The notes under the pieces are model-generated. The model was not told the origin of the DNA. It saw only the letters and a program-made list of their open reading frames with translations, and searched no databases. A DNA stretch of 64,000 bases. Source: Epiperipatus broadwayi (Eukaryota; Onychophora; Udeonychophora; Euonychophora; Peripatidae). Shown here piece by piece: positions 12,205-23,689 of the stretch. Numbering within the stretch: the first letter of the stretch is position 1; each line of letters opens with the position of its first letter. The stretch is taken from assembly GCA_028023455.1 (NCBI GenBank), contig JAQFVV010012404.1:13255421-13319420 (forward strand), in the 5' to 3' direction. A program made the position numbers and the translations under genes.

Positions 12205-13395
12205 GTTTTAATTATTGTTTTTTAGAAAAGATAAATAGTAAGTATTTACTATTTCTATAAAGCTTAGTAAAACTTTTGAGATTTGTGTTTTTTATTATTA
12301 TTGTATAATAAAGTAAATTTAGTAGAATATTTGTTTTGTAATGTCACTAAGCATATGCCATCAAACTTGCAGAAATTGACATTAATTTTAAATATTATTT
12401 GTGGTCATAACTGCATCCAAAAAACCTAGATGAAATATAAAAAAAGAATTGTCTGAGTTCAAAATTCAAATTTTAATATTTATTCTATATGCTAAAATAA
12501 CATTTGTATTGAATTTTAATATTATATACCAAAGCATCACTTAATAATACCAGCTTTATTTAACATTTGCTTTAACAATAGCAATCTATTCTTAATTTAA
12601 AAATATGTGAAATTTACTGCTTCTTTTTAATGAAAGTTAATATTCAAAAACTGGTTTAAGGATTTGTTAACACTGCCACTGATCATTATTCAGGCTCACA
12701 TAGATGGCTCTAAAATAGAATGGTTTATTCCTGTTAATACATTTAATATTATGAAGAATATCACTACTTTATAATTCTGTTATAAAAATAATTGAAACAC
12801 TTGCACCGAATCAGATAAAGCAGACAATTATTTTATCAATGCCAGTTATAGATGAATGTATATAAATTTAAATTTAAATCTAACTTTGTTATTCATTTAT
12901 TAGCTAAAGGTTATTTATTTTTTACTAAGTTTCTTTTTTAGTTCAAGTATTTTAAAACTAAGAAAAATAAATATTATATCTACTATTTCATGTTTTAACT
13001 GTTTTAATATTGATACATACATTAAATAGTGTTTAAATGACCCATAAAAAGCAAATGACTAACGACTATGGTCAAATAAATAATTAAAAGAAAAAAAACC
13101 CCCATAAAACAGAAAAAAAATGCTTTAATAAAAAATGTAAATGTGGTTGCACAAACACACCAACCTCAATTGATAGATTTTAGGCAGGAGTTAACCAATT
13201 TTATGCTAGAGATTATAGTAAGTAGACTTTGTGAGATCCAATTAACTGTAGTTAATAAGATAAAAAATGAATAATGAAAGAATAATGATGATTACTTCAG
13301 TCATAAATGTAAATTTTAGTGTAAGATGAGGAGTCATGAATTCTTGAGAAATCAATTATTAAATTATTTTCTTCAATGTGAAGTGGTATCAGATT
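12205..13395. other. AT-rich stretch, nothing recognised
   Basis: No translated motif, tRNA-like box or strong repeat is seen. Confidence 0.5.
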
Positions 13396-13399
13396 CTGT

Positions 13400-13500
13400 A
13401 AAACAAGATTCTTGGAATGTGGCTTAGCTCTGTCATTTCCAGGGCCTAAACTTCTTAGAAATTCACAAACTATAAAATCGTTGAAGTATTATTATTTTTT
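13400..13500 (+). repeat. Short interspersed repeat S, copy 1
   Basis: The pattern gtggcttagctctgtcattt followed by cctaaacttcttagaaattc recurs at 14,765-14,865 and at 24,850-24,935, each followed by an AT- or ATT-rich run. It looks like a SINE or LINE tail. No function is assigned. Confidence 0.5.
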
Positions 13501-13599
13501 AATAGTTGAAATATATTATACCTAATGATGTTACTTCATAATTTTATATGAAAATATGACGAATAAGAATTTTGGTTGTATTGATATAATATTTGTCTA

Positions 13600-13700
13600 A
13601 TTTTTTTATCTTGTAGATCTGAAGAAGACTGCTAGTACAGTTGAAACTGTTATAATAAATAAAATTATTTGCTTAAAGTGTTAAAGGAGTGCTGATGAGT
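13600..13700 (+). mobile_element. Terminal fragment resembling a PLE tail, with hammerhead-like core
   Basis: The core ctgaaga (13,619-13,625), a predicted stem II (actg / cagt) and gaaa (13,643-13,646) are followed by ataataaataaaatt, the same order as in the PLE tails at 37.2 and 39.8 kb. PLEs are known to carry hammerhead motifs. No coding sequence accompanies it. Confidence 0.4.
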
Positions 13701-13709
13701 TTCTAGTGA

Positions 13710-14750
13710 AATTCTAAAGCTGTTCTTATTAGCTGTGACCCATGAATGAATTTTGATATATAATTATAAAATAATCATTTTACATATATTGTTAAAAAAA
13801 GTAGATAAAAATATATTTAATTAACTGAATCTTTATAAAATCATAATTTGCATGTAGTATGAAATCACATATTCCATTATGCTGCTTTAATAATAGTAAT
13901 AAAATGTTTTGTTTATAAATATCTTTTTGATAGTTTGGTCCTTATTTAGCCTAATTTATTCTTTTTAAATTATATTTTTAAAAATTTTAAATTGGCCTAT
14001 GTTGGTATTTAGATGAATACTATTTTAATTATTTTAAATTATATTTTTTTTTTTAATATTTGGGAATATGAATAGTTTTATTAAACTGCAAATCATTTCA
14101 TTAGACAATTCTGCTTCCCACTTGCCATTTCTTTTGCTATTAAAGATTATTTTCATTATTATTTAAGGATAAATATAATAAGAACATATTCATTCAAAAT
14201 TTTAAATAATCTCTAAATGAAAATATAAATTTAGGATACGATTTAGAATGAAAGAATATGAGCTATATGTTTAAGGTAGAAATTTATAAATATTGAAAGA
14301 GATGATAAAAAATATTATCTATTAAAAAGATTAAAGGAAGAAGAAAAATGATGAAATATATATTAAAGAAAAGTGTGGAAATAAAGGAAAAATGAATAAG
14401 AAAAAAGTTGATAGTCTTAAGGAATAAATGGCTTCCTTAAATACCTTTTTTTAAATAAATAAAACAAAAAATGAAAAATTTTGAAGATGATGTGGAGTGT
14501 CATGATAAATGATAGTAAAAATATGAAATTATTATTTTCACTATCAGCAGAAAGTAAATGAGAGTACATGCCAGCATTTTTGAAGAACTTGACATAGCTT
14601 TTATAATTGTCTCTCCTCCCCCTCCCTTTTTTAAAAAAAAAATTAACCACTATAATCATTACCAAATTTTAATGATTGCAAAATTATAATTCTTGACTTT
14701 AGATGCCAGTTTTTTTAATTTTATTGGTATAAATTTTATGTCCTGCATGG
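13710..14750. other. AT-rich stretch, nothing recognised
   Basis: A - strand ORF at 14,417-14,665 is Phe/Ile/Lys-rich with no domain. Nothing else is supported. Confidence 0.5.
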
Positions 14751-14759
14751 TATAAAAAA

Positions 14760-14870
14760 GTGGTAGAATAAAGGACTCTAGGCCCAAGGTCTCTAAATCA
14801 CAGCTCCAGATCTGTCAGTCCAGGTGCTCAAACTTCTTATAAACTTCTGAGAAACAAATTACTTATCCAA
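14760..14870 (+). repeat. Short interspersed repeat S, copy 2
   Basis: Contains tctaaatcacagctccagat and gctcaaacttcttataaact, matching the 13.4-kb and 24.85-kb copies by eye. No coding potential. Confidence 0.45.
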
Positions 14871-15009
14871 GAATTGATAATTTATTGAATACTAAAGTAT
14901 CTAATTATAAGTGTTTATTTGAAAGATTGTAATGTTAGCATTTTAATAATAATTATATGTTTGACTATTTCCATAATCTAATATCTTTATGAATGTCTAT
15001 AAAATTCAA

Positions 15010-15655
15010 ACTTTATTTTTACTTTTCAAATATATTCAATTGTTAGTAATAATACACAAGTTCAGTTTATAACAACATTTCAAGTGGTATTCTTTTTCTC
15101 TATTTTTCAGATGTTGCTGACTTTACTAGGATTAGTATAAGTGTGATATCAAAACTGGACTTTTAGATTAGTAAATATTGAATTTAACATGATACTCTAA
15201 TCAACTAAGTTATTCTGTCAAAATCATCAGTCAGTAGGAATTTCATATTTTTATCTATAAGGATCCTCCTGATTTCTCCAGTTTTTCTTAAGGGCAAGAT
15301 TAATGACTGGCTTCCATATATGAATTATCACATTAGGTTGATTTATAAGATTATTTGTTATTATTATATGAGCAGCTTCTTTGAAATATCTTCTTTGTAC
15401 TTTTTCCTCCTTGTTCAATATTTTTGACTTTTCTCAATCAAATATATGTTAATTAGTACATTCATGGCTACTACTTTAGATACATCTTCTTTTTTTCTAA
15501 TCATCAGTTTCAGTTCTTTTAATTGCTTTTCAATGAAGTGGCCAGTTTTATCAATAGATAGCCTCCACCTTTACACAATATTTTGTAAATGTGGGTTTGG
15601 TTTTTCAATATTTCAAGTTTAGGTTTTATAATTAGGATTTCTTATCATGTACTAT
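15010..15655 (-). pseudogene. Penelope-like element 3' end (GIY-YIG tail plus terminal region)
   Basis: On the - strand, 15,640-15,250 is a decayed version of the GIY-YIG region and C-terminus seen at 37.4-37.8 and 39.25-39.63 kb (shared complements of ctgatgattagaa, tacaaagaagatatttcaaa and agaaatcaggaggatcc). The YIGET box is not preserved. Downstream on that strand, 15,230-15,020 contains the same 3' tail as the other copies: a decayed tRNA-like stretch, ctgaaaaatag where the hammerhead core would be, then ccacttgaaatgttgtt. It ends near an aataaag signal. It lies opposite to the tail at 16,140-16,420. Confidence 0.7.
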
Positions 15656-15659
15656 AGCT

Positions 15660-16085
15660 TTGGAAAATGAAAACAGGCAACTCTCCATACAGTAGTGCCA
15701 CTCAATGCCAACCAAATCAATGGATGTCAAAAGGCTTGTGCTTAAAATCCATATCTAATTCCTACTCATCCAATATCCCCAGACTAGTTTCTGGCTTGTG
15801 GCCTTTGTCAGTGAGAAGCTTTGGATTTGAGAGTACTGCATCATGCAGTGCTCTCTGATCCAGTGCTCTCAAATCCAAAGCTCCTCACTGACAAAGGACA
15901 CAAGCCAGAAACTAGTCTGGAGATATTGGATGAGTAGGCACTAGATAGGGATTTTATGCACAAGCCTTCTGGTATCCATTGATTACTCTGGTTGGCCTGA
16001 GTGGCACTACTGTATGGAGAGTTGCCTGTTAATAACAGTAATGTGCTAGCATGAGAAATGGTGATCATGTGGTGTTTAGTAGCTT
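15660..16085. mobile_element. Fold-back element, about 425 bp, near-perfect palindrome
   Basis: The left arm starts ggcaactctccatacagtag and the right arm ends with its complement (ctactgtatggagagttgcc). The arms meet at about 15,845-15,865 with agtgctctctgatccagtgc at the centre, and cover ccagactagtttctggcttg and tggatttgagagtactgc. The two arms give similar ORFs on opposite strands simply because they are inverted copies; this is not a gene. It sits exactly between two divergent PLE fragments. Confidence 0.85.
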
Positions 16086-16139
16086 TGGAAAACCATTCTA
16101 CTGTTATATTGATTGCATATTTTCTTGAATTTGACTGAA

Positions 16140-16420
16140 AAAATGTAAACTATATGAAATTTCTACTGACTGTTGTCTTTGACATAATAGCCTAATTGGT
16201 TAAGGCATCATTTTATATTTAATATTCAGAAAACTAAAAGTGCAGGTTGAATTCCCTTGTTAATATTGTAATTGGACAGACTAGAAACATCTAAAAAAAA
16301 GGCTGAGAATAAAAACTACTCACAACTTTGTGTTATATACTATTTGAAACCTGTGTGCTATTACTAATAGTTAAATTTATTTGAAAAGTTTAATCTGTTA
16401 TGGCACACAATTTGATTTTG
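16140..16420 (+). mobile_element. PLE 3' terminal region (tRNA-like plus tail), + orientation
   Basis: atgaaatttctactgactgt begins a stretch that mirrors 15,230-15,020. It holds aatagcctaattggttaagg (A-box-like) and caggttgaattccc (B-box-like), then a tail ending near tgctattactaatagttaaa. The hammerhead core is not conserved here (aacatctaaaaaaaagg). With the opposite copy it forms an inverted pair. Confidence 0.65.
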
Positions 16421-16429
16421 ATTCATTAA

Positions 16430-17225
16430 AATATCTTGCTTAAACTATAATATTTAAGGTAGTAATTTTACATCTACTGGTGGAAAATAAGGAAACTACA
16501 TGGCAGATGTTCATATTCAAAACCTATAGCACATATAGCTATAATTATAACCACATCGATATTCATTGTTATGTTATTTACTTTTATAAATCTATTGTTG
16601 ATTAGTTAACCTAGCTTGGTTTCATTTTATTCTCATTTTCACATAAAAATATTATCCACATATTTAGTTAGGCAAGAGTAATTAATGTGTGTGTCCATCA
16701 TTCTCAATGTCTATGCCTTCTGCAAATTAAAATCTGAATCAGTCCTTCATCAGAAAATGATGCTTAATATTATGATCTTTATGAAGGGATTATATAAATA
16801 AAAGCTATCATTCCATCTGTAGGATTAGATGATGAATATGGAAATGTAACATTACTAGTAATTTAAGGTCAGGACTGTGATACTAATGCAATATAATTAA
16901 ATATTGTGAAGTTAAAAAAAAGAATTAAGTATATCTATCTTAATCATTTCTATTTAGTCAATAGTTTAAAAAATTAGTTACAATATTATTGCACTATTTT
17001 GAAGTAAGCTAAAGTGGTTTCTCCTATTATGTACTTTTTATTAGATTATATATTCTTATACTTCACTTAAATTTAGAGATAGACTTTGATTTTAATATTG
17101 CATCAAATATATTCATATTTATGCATGTGCATAATAATTTTCAGATTTAACTATTTATTTTTTTCCATAATGCATTTGCCACTGATTTTATATTTTCTAA
17201 GAATTGCCATGAATCCTCATTTTTA
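16430..17225. other. AT-rich stretch, nothing recognised
   Basis: No motif or repeat was recognised on either strand. Confidence 0.5.
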
Positions 17226-17227
17226 AA

Positions 17228-17265
17228 TACACACACGCGCGCACGTACACACACACACACACACA
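17228..17265. repeat. (CA)n microsatellite
   Basis: Alternating ac with a few gc units (acacacacgcgcgcacg then ac repeats). It directly abuts the left end of the inverted-repeat element. Confidence 0.9.
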
Positions 17266-18600
17266 TATAAGAAAACTGAAACTCGAATATGGTGATAAAT
17301 TTAAGTCTAAAACTTTATTATTTGCTAAGCCAGGCTTTCGATATAGCATATCATTGTCAAAGAATGACCAAGAAAGATTAGCAAAATATTAGCAATATTC
17401 ATCTGTATGTAAAATGTAAATCAAAGTGGATGCTAATTGTAAATTTGCATATTTGTATGCAAAAGGCTTCACACTATGTCATCTTATTAAATGACCAATG
17501 TTTACAAACAGGAACGCTGTAGGATTTTATGTTTATAGAGTTTTGGGAGTTGATAATATGCTAAGCTTCTTTTATTTTCTGTTTTTATTATTATTTTCAA
17601 TGCAGATAATTTTCACATTGGCAGGTTTGAAAGAATGACCAATGTTATTTTTGTGGTCAATAAATACTGATCTATAAGGCATTCCTGGACTTGGCTCTAT
17701 TATATAAATGAACATTCTGGGTTATTCTAGACTTTAGGTTTGCATAGGTTTCTGCACAGTATCAGCCATAGAAAAATTTGCAATTCAGATCATAAAACAA
17801 TTAAGTTTTGTCTTCATGATTAAACCTATCTCTAGAATTATTGATAAGTCTATTTAGTGACAGAGGGCAACTGAGACCAATATTAAATTCCATGTTCAAA
17901 ATGAATATTATCTTTGAATAAATGTTATGGATTTATGGCATGTTGATCCATGGTTTAATATTAGATGTATGATTACATATGCATGCATTATTAAATATCT
18001 TTATTTGTTTGTCGAGCATTGCATTTGAGTAAGTTCTTTCTATAGCATTCTATATTATCTCTTCTATTCACTTCAAATTTACAATTTTTTTTATTCCTAG
18101 ATAGAAAGACTTTAAAGTCTTCCATTTTATATCAGAATGGAACCCCGGATTGTGGGTACAGATACTCTGACACTAAGAGGTTTTATGGTCATTGAATAAT
18201 CAATAGTTTAATTTTGGCTTATCAATCTCAAGTCTAGAAATTTGATGTAATGGCTACTGTCCTCTTCCTCCATAGTCCATTTCATTTTCAAAAATTGTTT
18301 CACTTTGTCAAACATTTCCTGGATGACCTTAGGGGGAGCACGATATATATCATGTTTCTATCAGCATCGAAGAAAGTCTGAACGACCTCATTCTCAATAA
18401 AATCCACAATATTTATAATAATTAGTAGCCAGTTTGATTTACATTTTACACACAAGTGGATGTTGCTAATATTTTGCTAATTTTATTTCTTGGTCTTGCT
18501 TTGACAAAGATACACCAGATTGAAAGCCTGGCTCAGCAAATAATAAAGTTTTAAACTTAAATTTATTACCATATTTGAGTTTCAGTTTTCTTATATATTA
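17264..18600 (-). mobile_element. Element with about 170-bp inverted ends enclosing a PLE RT remnant
   Basis: The left end (17,264-17,430) and right end (18,430-18,598) are inverted copies: atataagaaaactgaaactc is mirrored by gagtttcagttttcttatat, and both hold complements of aataataaagtttta and gaaagcctggct. Inside, at 18,410-18,240 on the - strand, a frame reads RAPPKVIQEMFDKVKQFLK followed by IKFLDLRL, the post-catalytic (I)xFLDL segment of Penelope-like RTs. The left end contains a hammerhead-like arrangement with a 5-bp stem (gatat / atatc) before gaaag. The RT is a fragment with stops. Alternative: two truncated PLE copies facing each other with the middle mostly lost. Confidence 0.65.
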
Positions 18601-18609
18601 TCTACAGTT

Positions 18610-21600
18610 TACATTTATAATCTAGTTTACATAATATATATATTAGATAGGCAAACAGTAGAAAACTATTACTGACAATTGTTTTCTGATTAATTCACTC
18701 AAAATGGCAAAGAAAATATTTTGACTCTTTTACTTTTTTTTAATTTATTTATCAATATGAATTTGCTTTATTTGTATTCAATTAACTTTTCTATTTTTAT
18801 ATAAAAATACTTTATTATTTTTTATTTAGTTTATTATTTATTTGCCAAACTATATGTTTAATTTTATGATGATCTCATTTTAACAATTTATTATGTTTAT
18901 AATTTTGATTTAATAATATTACTATAGAGAAACTTGGAATTTTCAGATTTGAAAAATGTAATTTTTTCATTTATCTTTTGTAAAAATATTACTATTATTA
19001 TTTTTTTTTATGCATATTAAAGTACCTGAATCCTGTTAGAAGTAATCCTTATTGTATTATGACCATACTATAATTAAATTATCAAAATACAAAATAACTT
19101 TCTTTCTTTAAATACATTAATAGCACTTTCAAAATTATAATTTTTATGATTGAGAGTTCCAAAATCTTTTTGCAGTCATATGCTTTTAGATTTCAGTCAA
19201 AAATTGAAATATATTGTTGAATTTAAAATGCTGCCAAATTTTTTATAGTATATAATTTGCTGAAAACATTTTCTTTACAGCCTTTTGATTTCTTATGATT
19301 CATAGGATAAATCTTTAAGACCATCATTAAACTTTTGATTTAATATATGCATAATATTTCTGTCCTAATATAAACATCAAAGCTAAGATTAGAACACAAC
19401 TTATATAATTTGCCTAAGTGAAAGTCAATGACTCATTGTCATTACATCATCCAGAACACATGGCTGGGCTGCTACCAATTAATCCTCATAAGTACAATAT
19501 TCAGCAAAGTAAAGCACTTTACTAAACTCAATCATCTTTCTTAAACAAGAAAATAATATATAAACAATTTATACTAGCTGATTGCCTGTCCACAAAACCA
19601 GAAGTATTGTTTTGGATGTAAATACAATGAGCCTTAAAGTAAAAACCAAGAAAACTAACATTCTTTTTATTATTATAATGGATTCAAAATTCAATACTGG
19701 AGAGGAAATGTTTTCACATATTTTTTGCAATCTAACTACAGATACATTGATTTTTCTATATTATATTTTTTTGTTTTGTTCAATATGAAAATGGTTATAA
19801 TATTTTTAGATAGTAAATTGCTTAAACTAAATTCCACATTAGGCAGTTTACTAAATTCATCTTTGTGTATTTTGCCTATTTTCTATTCACATTGTTTCAA
19901 CCACATTTATTATTTATCTAGGTATGTAATTGATAATATTTATTCAGTCTTCATGATTTCATTTTTTAAAAAAGAAATTTCTCCAATCCCACTAAACTTC
20001 TTTTCATCAAATTAATACAACCTTCTATTAAAGATAAGTTGCAGTCTTCTTATCTGTAGAATTTTTCAAAAAGGCTCTTCCATCTCTGCAGCATTAATAT
20101 TGCATTTTGATAAGAATCCATCAGACTAAAAATCAGCACCAGCAGTAGTCTAATTGGTTACTGAGGCAGAATTTGATTAAGTTTTTCTGACTAAATTGTT
20201 TAATATCTTTCAGAATTTTGACATCCCTATGTCTTTAATTTATGCTTTGTCAAATTTATCACTTAATATTAGACTAAATGCATATTACATTAAATGATAA
20301 GATCTTCTTGTATTTATCTAGCATAACGCTATGCTGCAAGAATACCCCTCTTCCCAAATTCATTTTTTTATTACTTACACTAATTTTATTTTTAAGAAAA
20401 TTAAGAACAATCCACATTGATTATTTAGTCCTTGTCTCAGTCAGAATATTAAAAGTATTTTTTAATATTATGACAATGATTTTTTCCCATCTAAAAAAAA
20501 ATGTCTCAAATTAATAAACCATCTTTTTCAAAATTGCATTTTATAATTCTATTATTAAGTTTACTCTCTTTTGTCAGAAAATTTAATTCCCTTTGCGCTA
20601 AATAACTATGGACCCCCCCCCCATCCATTAGTATAAACACGTTACATAAAGTTTCCAAAATAGTGCATTTTTATTTCATTCTGTTTCTAGTTAATATCTA
20701 TAGATAGTGGTTAATCGAATGTTTATGTAACTAAACATGAAAATTTATTCCAATGGCTATACTAGATCCAATTATTTACAAATTTATTAATAACTTAATA
20801 AAACATGTGGCTAAATTTGCACAACTAACTACTTTTCTCACAAAATATTCAATATTAGTAGTTATAAAAAATAATATATGGTTTTGAAACTAAATCTAAT
20901 TTTTTTAAATCTATATTTACATTTACTAATAAATAAATCATAAATAAATTTAAATACGGGTGACCTTATATATTTCAATTTTGCATTAAGGTTAATTAAT
21001 ATCAAAGCATCATCCACTAATTCCTTTTTATCTTGTTGAAGAGTCTATACATTTATTGGAGATTTTACATCATTATATAAAAGAGAGAAAGAATTTTTAA
21101 TTTATTTTTTTGCTTTATTGTAACACTTTATAGACATATGAAACTTCATCAGCTTCCCAATTCATTAAAAAACTCTTTCTACAGTGTCATCTTTTAATTT
21201 TTTTTTTCGTTCTTCAATAAATAAAATCCAAAATAAGAAATCAGACTAATGCAGTTTGGAATTGTTTTTGCAATTGCATAGAGCTTGATTTTTTTCGCTT
21301 TCACCACAGTAGACACAAGTCAGATTGAAATATGAGTAATTATGTTCCCTTTTTATTGACATTGATGTCTTAACTGAAATAATTTGTATGAAATATTAAT
21401 TAGGTAATTATTGATTAGTATATTTTTTATTTTTTGCTTTTCCATAGTTTTATTAAAATCTGTAATGTTTTATTATGTAATATAATTGTAACATAAATCT
21501 CAGTATAAATCATTTGTTATAATATCAACAAATGACACTTTAAGACTAAAAATGAATTATATTATTAAATTTCTTTTGATATAAGTTTTGACATTGTTTA

Positions 21601-21685
21601 CACTGTTTTCAGAACTGGTCAGTGTCTCTTCTCACTTTTGACTGACACATCTTTTGTTTAGTGCCCCTGTATCTACTACTTATGG
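18610..21685. other. AT-rich stretch, nothing firmly recognised
   Basis: Several ORFs of 60-96 codons (19,582-20,514 +) are Phe/Leu/Ile-rich with no domain. cagtagtctaattggttact near 20,143 is A-box-like but has no partner B box. A (C)10 run lies at about 20,612. No gene is supported. Confidence 0.5.
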
Positions 21686-21689
21686 AAAT

Positions 21690-22420
21690 TATTGTTTGTT
21701 GATTTGCATTGACTGGCTGTGTAGATTTATTATTTGATGCTTCTAATTAATAGTAGGTAATTGATATCTGTGCTCTATGTGAGTTATCCTTCTGTGGACT
21801 TTATTATTACAAAGTGCTGTCTTTTTTAACAATCACAGTAGCCAGAAGCTAGATTTAGAAACATTTGGCATAAAATCTTTTGCCACATTTAGAAGTAGCT
21901 GTCATTTCCTGTTTCACTTTATTTTATTATACACACTACTCTAAGATCATATAATTTGGTTTTTGGTGTGTGATTCATTTATAAGTCAGATGGTATTTAC
22001 TTACAGATTTCCAATTATATGTTGATTATTGTTGCCTCTTGTTAGTTTGCTCATTGCTCTCTAGATAAAACAGTATTGTCAATATATGTTTATTATCATT
22101 TTTGGGATGGAAATCTCTGAAATGTTCAGATGTAACTGCTATTCAATTTTTAGTAACAATAGCCATAGGGAGATCATGCATGGAAATTTTTTTTAAGTAT
22201 CCTGATAATTGTTAAAAATGGAAAGAGCTATTTCTGATATTTTTAATCACTTGGAAAAAACATCAATGACAGTAATAAATTGTTTGCTTTTTCATGAACA
22301 AGAGTTTTCTGATCAAAACCAAGAGTTATCTGTTTTTTGTAAGCATCTTTTGATTTACTAACCTTGTTAGAACTGTGATTCAATGTCTGAATCTAACATA
22401 GATGACCAAATTATGATTTA
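21690..22420 (-). pseudogene. Retroviral-type integrase fragment of a Gypsy-like LTR retrotransposon
   Basis: At 22,285-22,190 (-) a frame reads SKQFITVIDVFSK, then a stop where Trp is expected, then LKISEIALS. This matches the first catalytic-Asp block of DDE integrases of the retroviral/Gypsy group (..viDvFSKw.e...). About 25 residues on, at 22,180-22,145, HDLPMAIVTKN then, after a stop, TSEHFRDF matches the second block (GLP..IVTDN...FTS..F), with the second catalytic Asp changed to Lys. The integrase would join element DNA into the host genome. The stops and the lost Asp make it dead. No LTRs or RT were identified nearby. Confidence 0.7.
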
Positions 22421-22429
22421 CACAGAATC

Positions 22430-23685
22430 AATTAATCACTGAGTACTACAATAAAATTATTTCTTCAGGTGAGATTAATAAAACAAATAAATTATAATTA
22501 TGACAAAAAAATAGTATGATATTTTATTAAACTCAGTAAACAAACATTAAGAGTTTAAAAAATAATAATATACAAATATATGGATTTATTAAAAAAAAAT
22601 TAAAGATATACTATAAATAATAAAGTCTCTTAAATCCATCAAACTGTGTCATATAGAATAATATAACTAAATAATATGTACATAATTTATCGGGGGGGGG
22701 GATATTTTTTTTGTTTTTGCACATTAAACACTATAATTTTGTATATATTATAACTATTTGCTTTATTAGCATTATCCAGTTCAATAATAAATAATAAGTG
22801 TATAAAAAGTAGCAATATACAAGAAATGGATTTATAAAAAAAACTGTATGTTTTAAGAAGAATTGCAATAATAATATACATGATTTTCTAGGCAATAGGG
22901 TTTTATGACCATATAATCACATTTAGTGTCATTGGTGGCATTTAACCAGTATTTGTTATTTTCTTAGCATAATTAATTTTAGCACTTGAAATTTAGAGTT
23001 ACATCATAAAATAATAAAGTTTCTTACATTATTAAATAAATTGCATTATATAGATATTATAAAGTAACAAAATTATATATATTTAATATACTGGAAACAA
23101 TGTGTGATACTTTTTTTTTTTTTTGTATATTGAGCACATATAATTTTATTACAATTTTTTGAATAAATATTATTTTGGGAAGTTTGTAGTGGAATATATA
23201 CAAGTATCAATAACAGTTATTTGTGAATGAGTATGGCTATTTTAAAAAAAGCTAAAACAAAAATAATCATTAGAAATGAGTTTTGAAATGATTAAACAAA
23301 TCCATTTTTAAAACATAAATGCATCTACAAGAATCATATATTGGCAGTTTGTTTCTCAGCAGTAGGAACTTACAGCAGAAACTTTATTTTTTAAAATACT
23401 AAAATTTCTTGCCAACTTATAACTTTTCTCTGTATATCATTTTTAGATATATATACCCAATAAATATAATCAATATTGCCTTTTTAGAATGATTTTGAGA
23501 TAACCGTAATAGTATAAATGGTGTCTATCTCTCCCTGAAAATCATGATCAAGTTCATCATAAAATAGTTTTTAGGAAGTTTGTCATTGTTTATTAATATT
23601 ATATGTTCCATTTAAAGAAATACAACTTAGTATATTCTATAGTATCATATCCAATAAGATAGAAAACATAAAAATTGGTCTTTTA
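22430..23685. other. Very AT-rich stretch with homopolymers
   Basis: Contains a (G)10 run at 22,692 and long A/T runs. Words such as aataataatatacaaatata recur loosely in 22,500-23,100. No coding signal is seen. Confidence 0.5.
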
Positions 23686-23689
23686 ATTT

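Noticed and set aside
13690-13730. Second hammerhead-like string ctgatgag...gtgaaa
   Set aside because: The core words are present, but the enclosed stem II is only wobble pairs and stems I/III are absent.
15667-16068. Two opposite-strand ORFs with similar proteins
   Set aside because: They are the two arms of one palindrome, so similar translations on opposite strands are automatic; no known domain.
19582-20514. Cluster of overlapping ORFs suggesting a membrane-protein gene
   Set aside because: Codon content follows AT-rich composition, frames overlap at random, and no splice pattern or domain links them.
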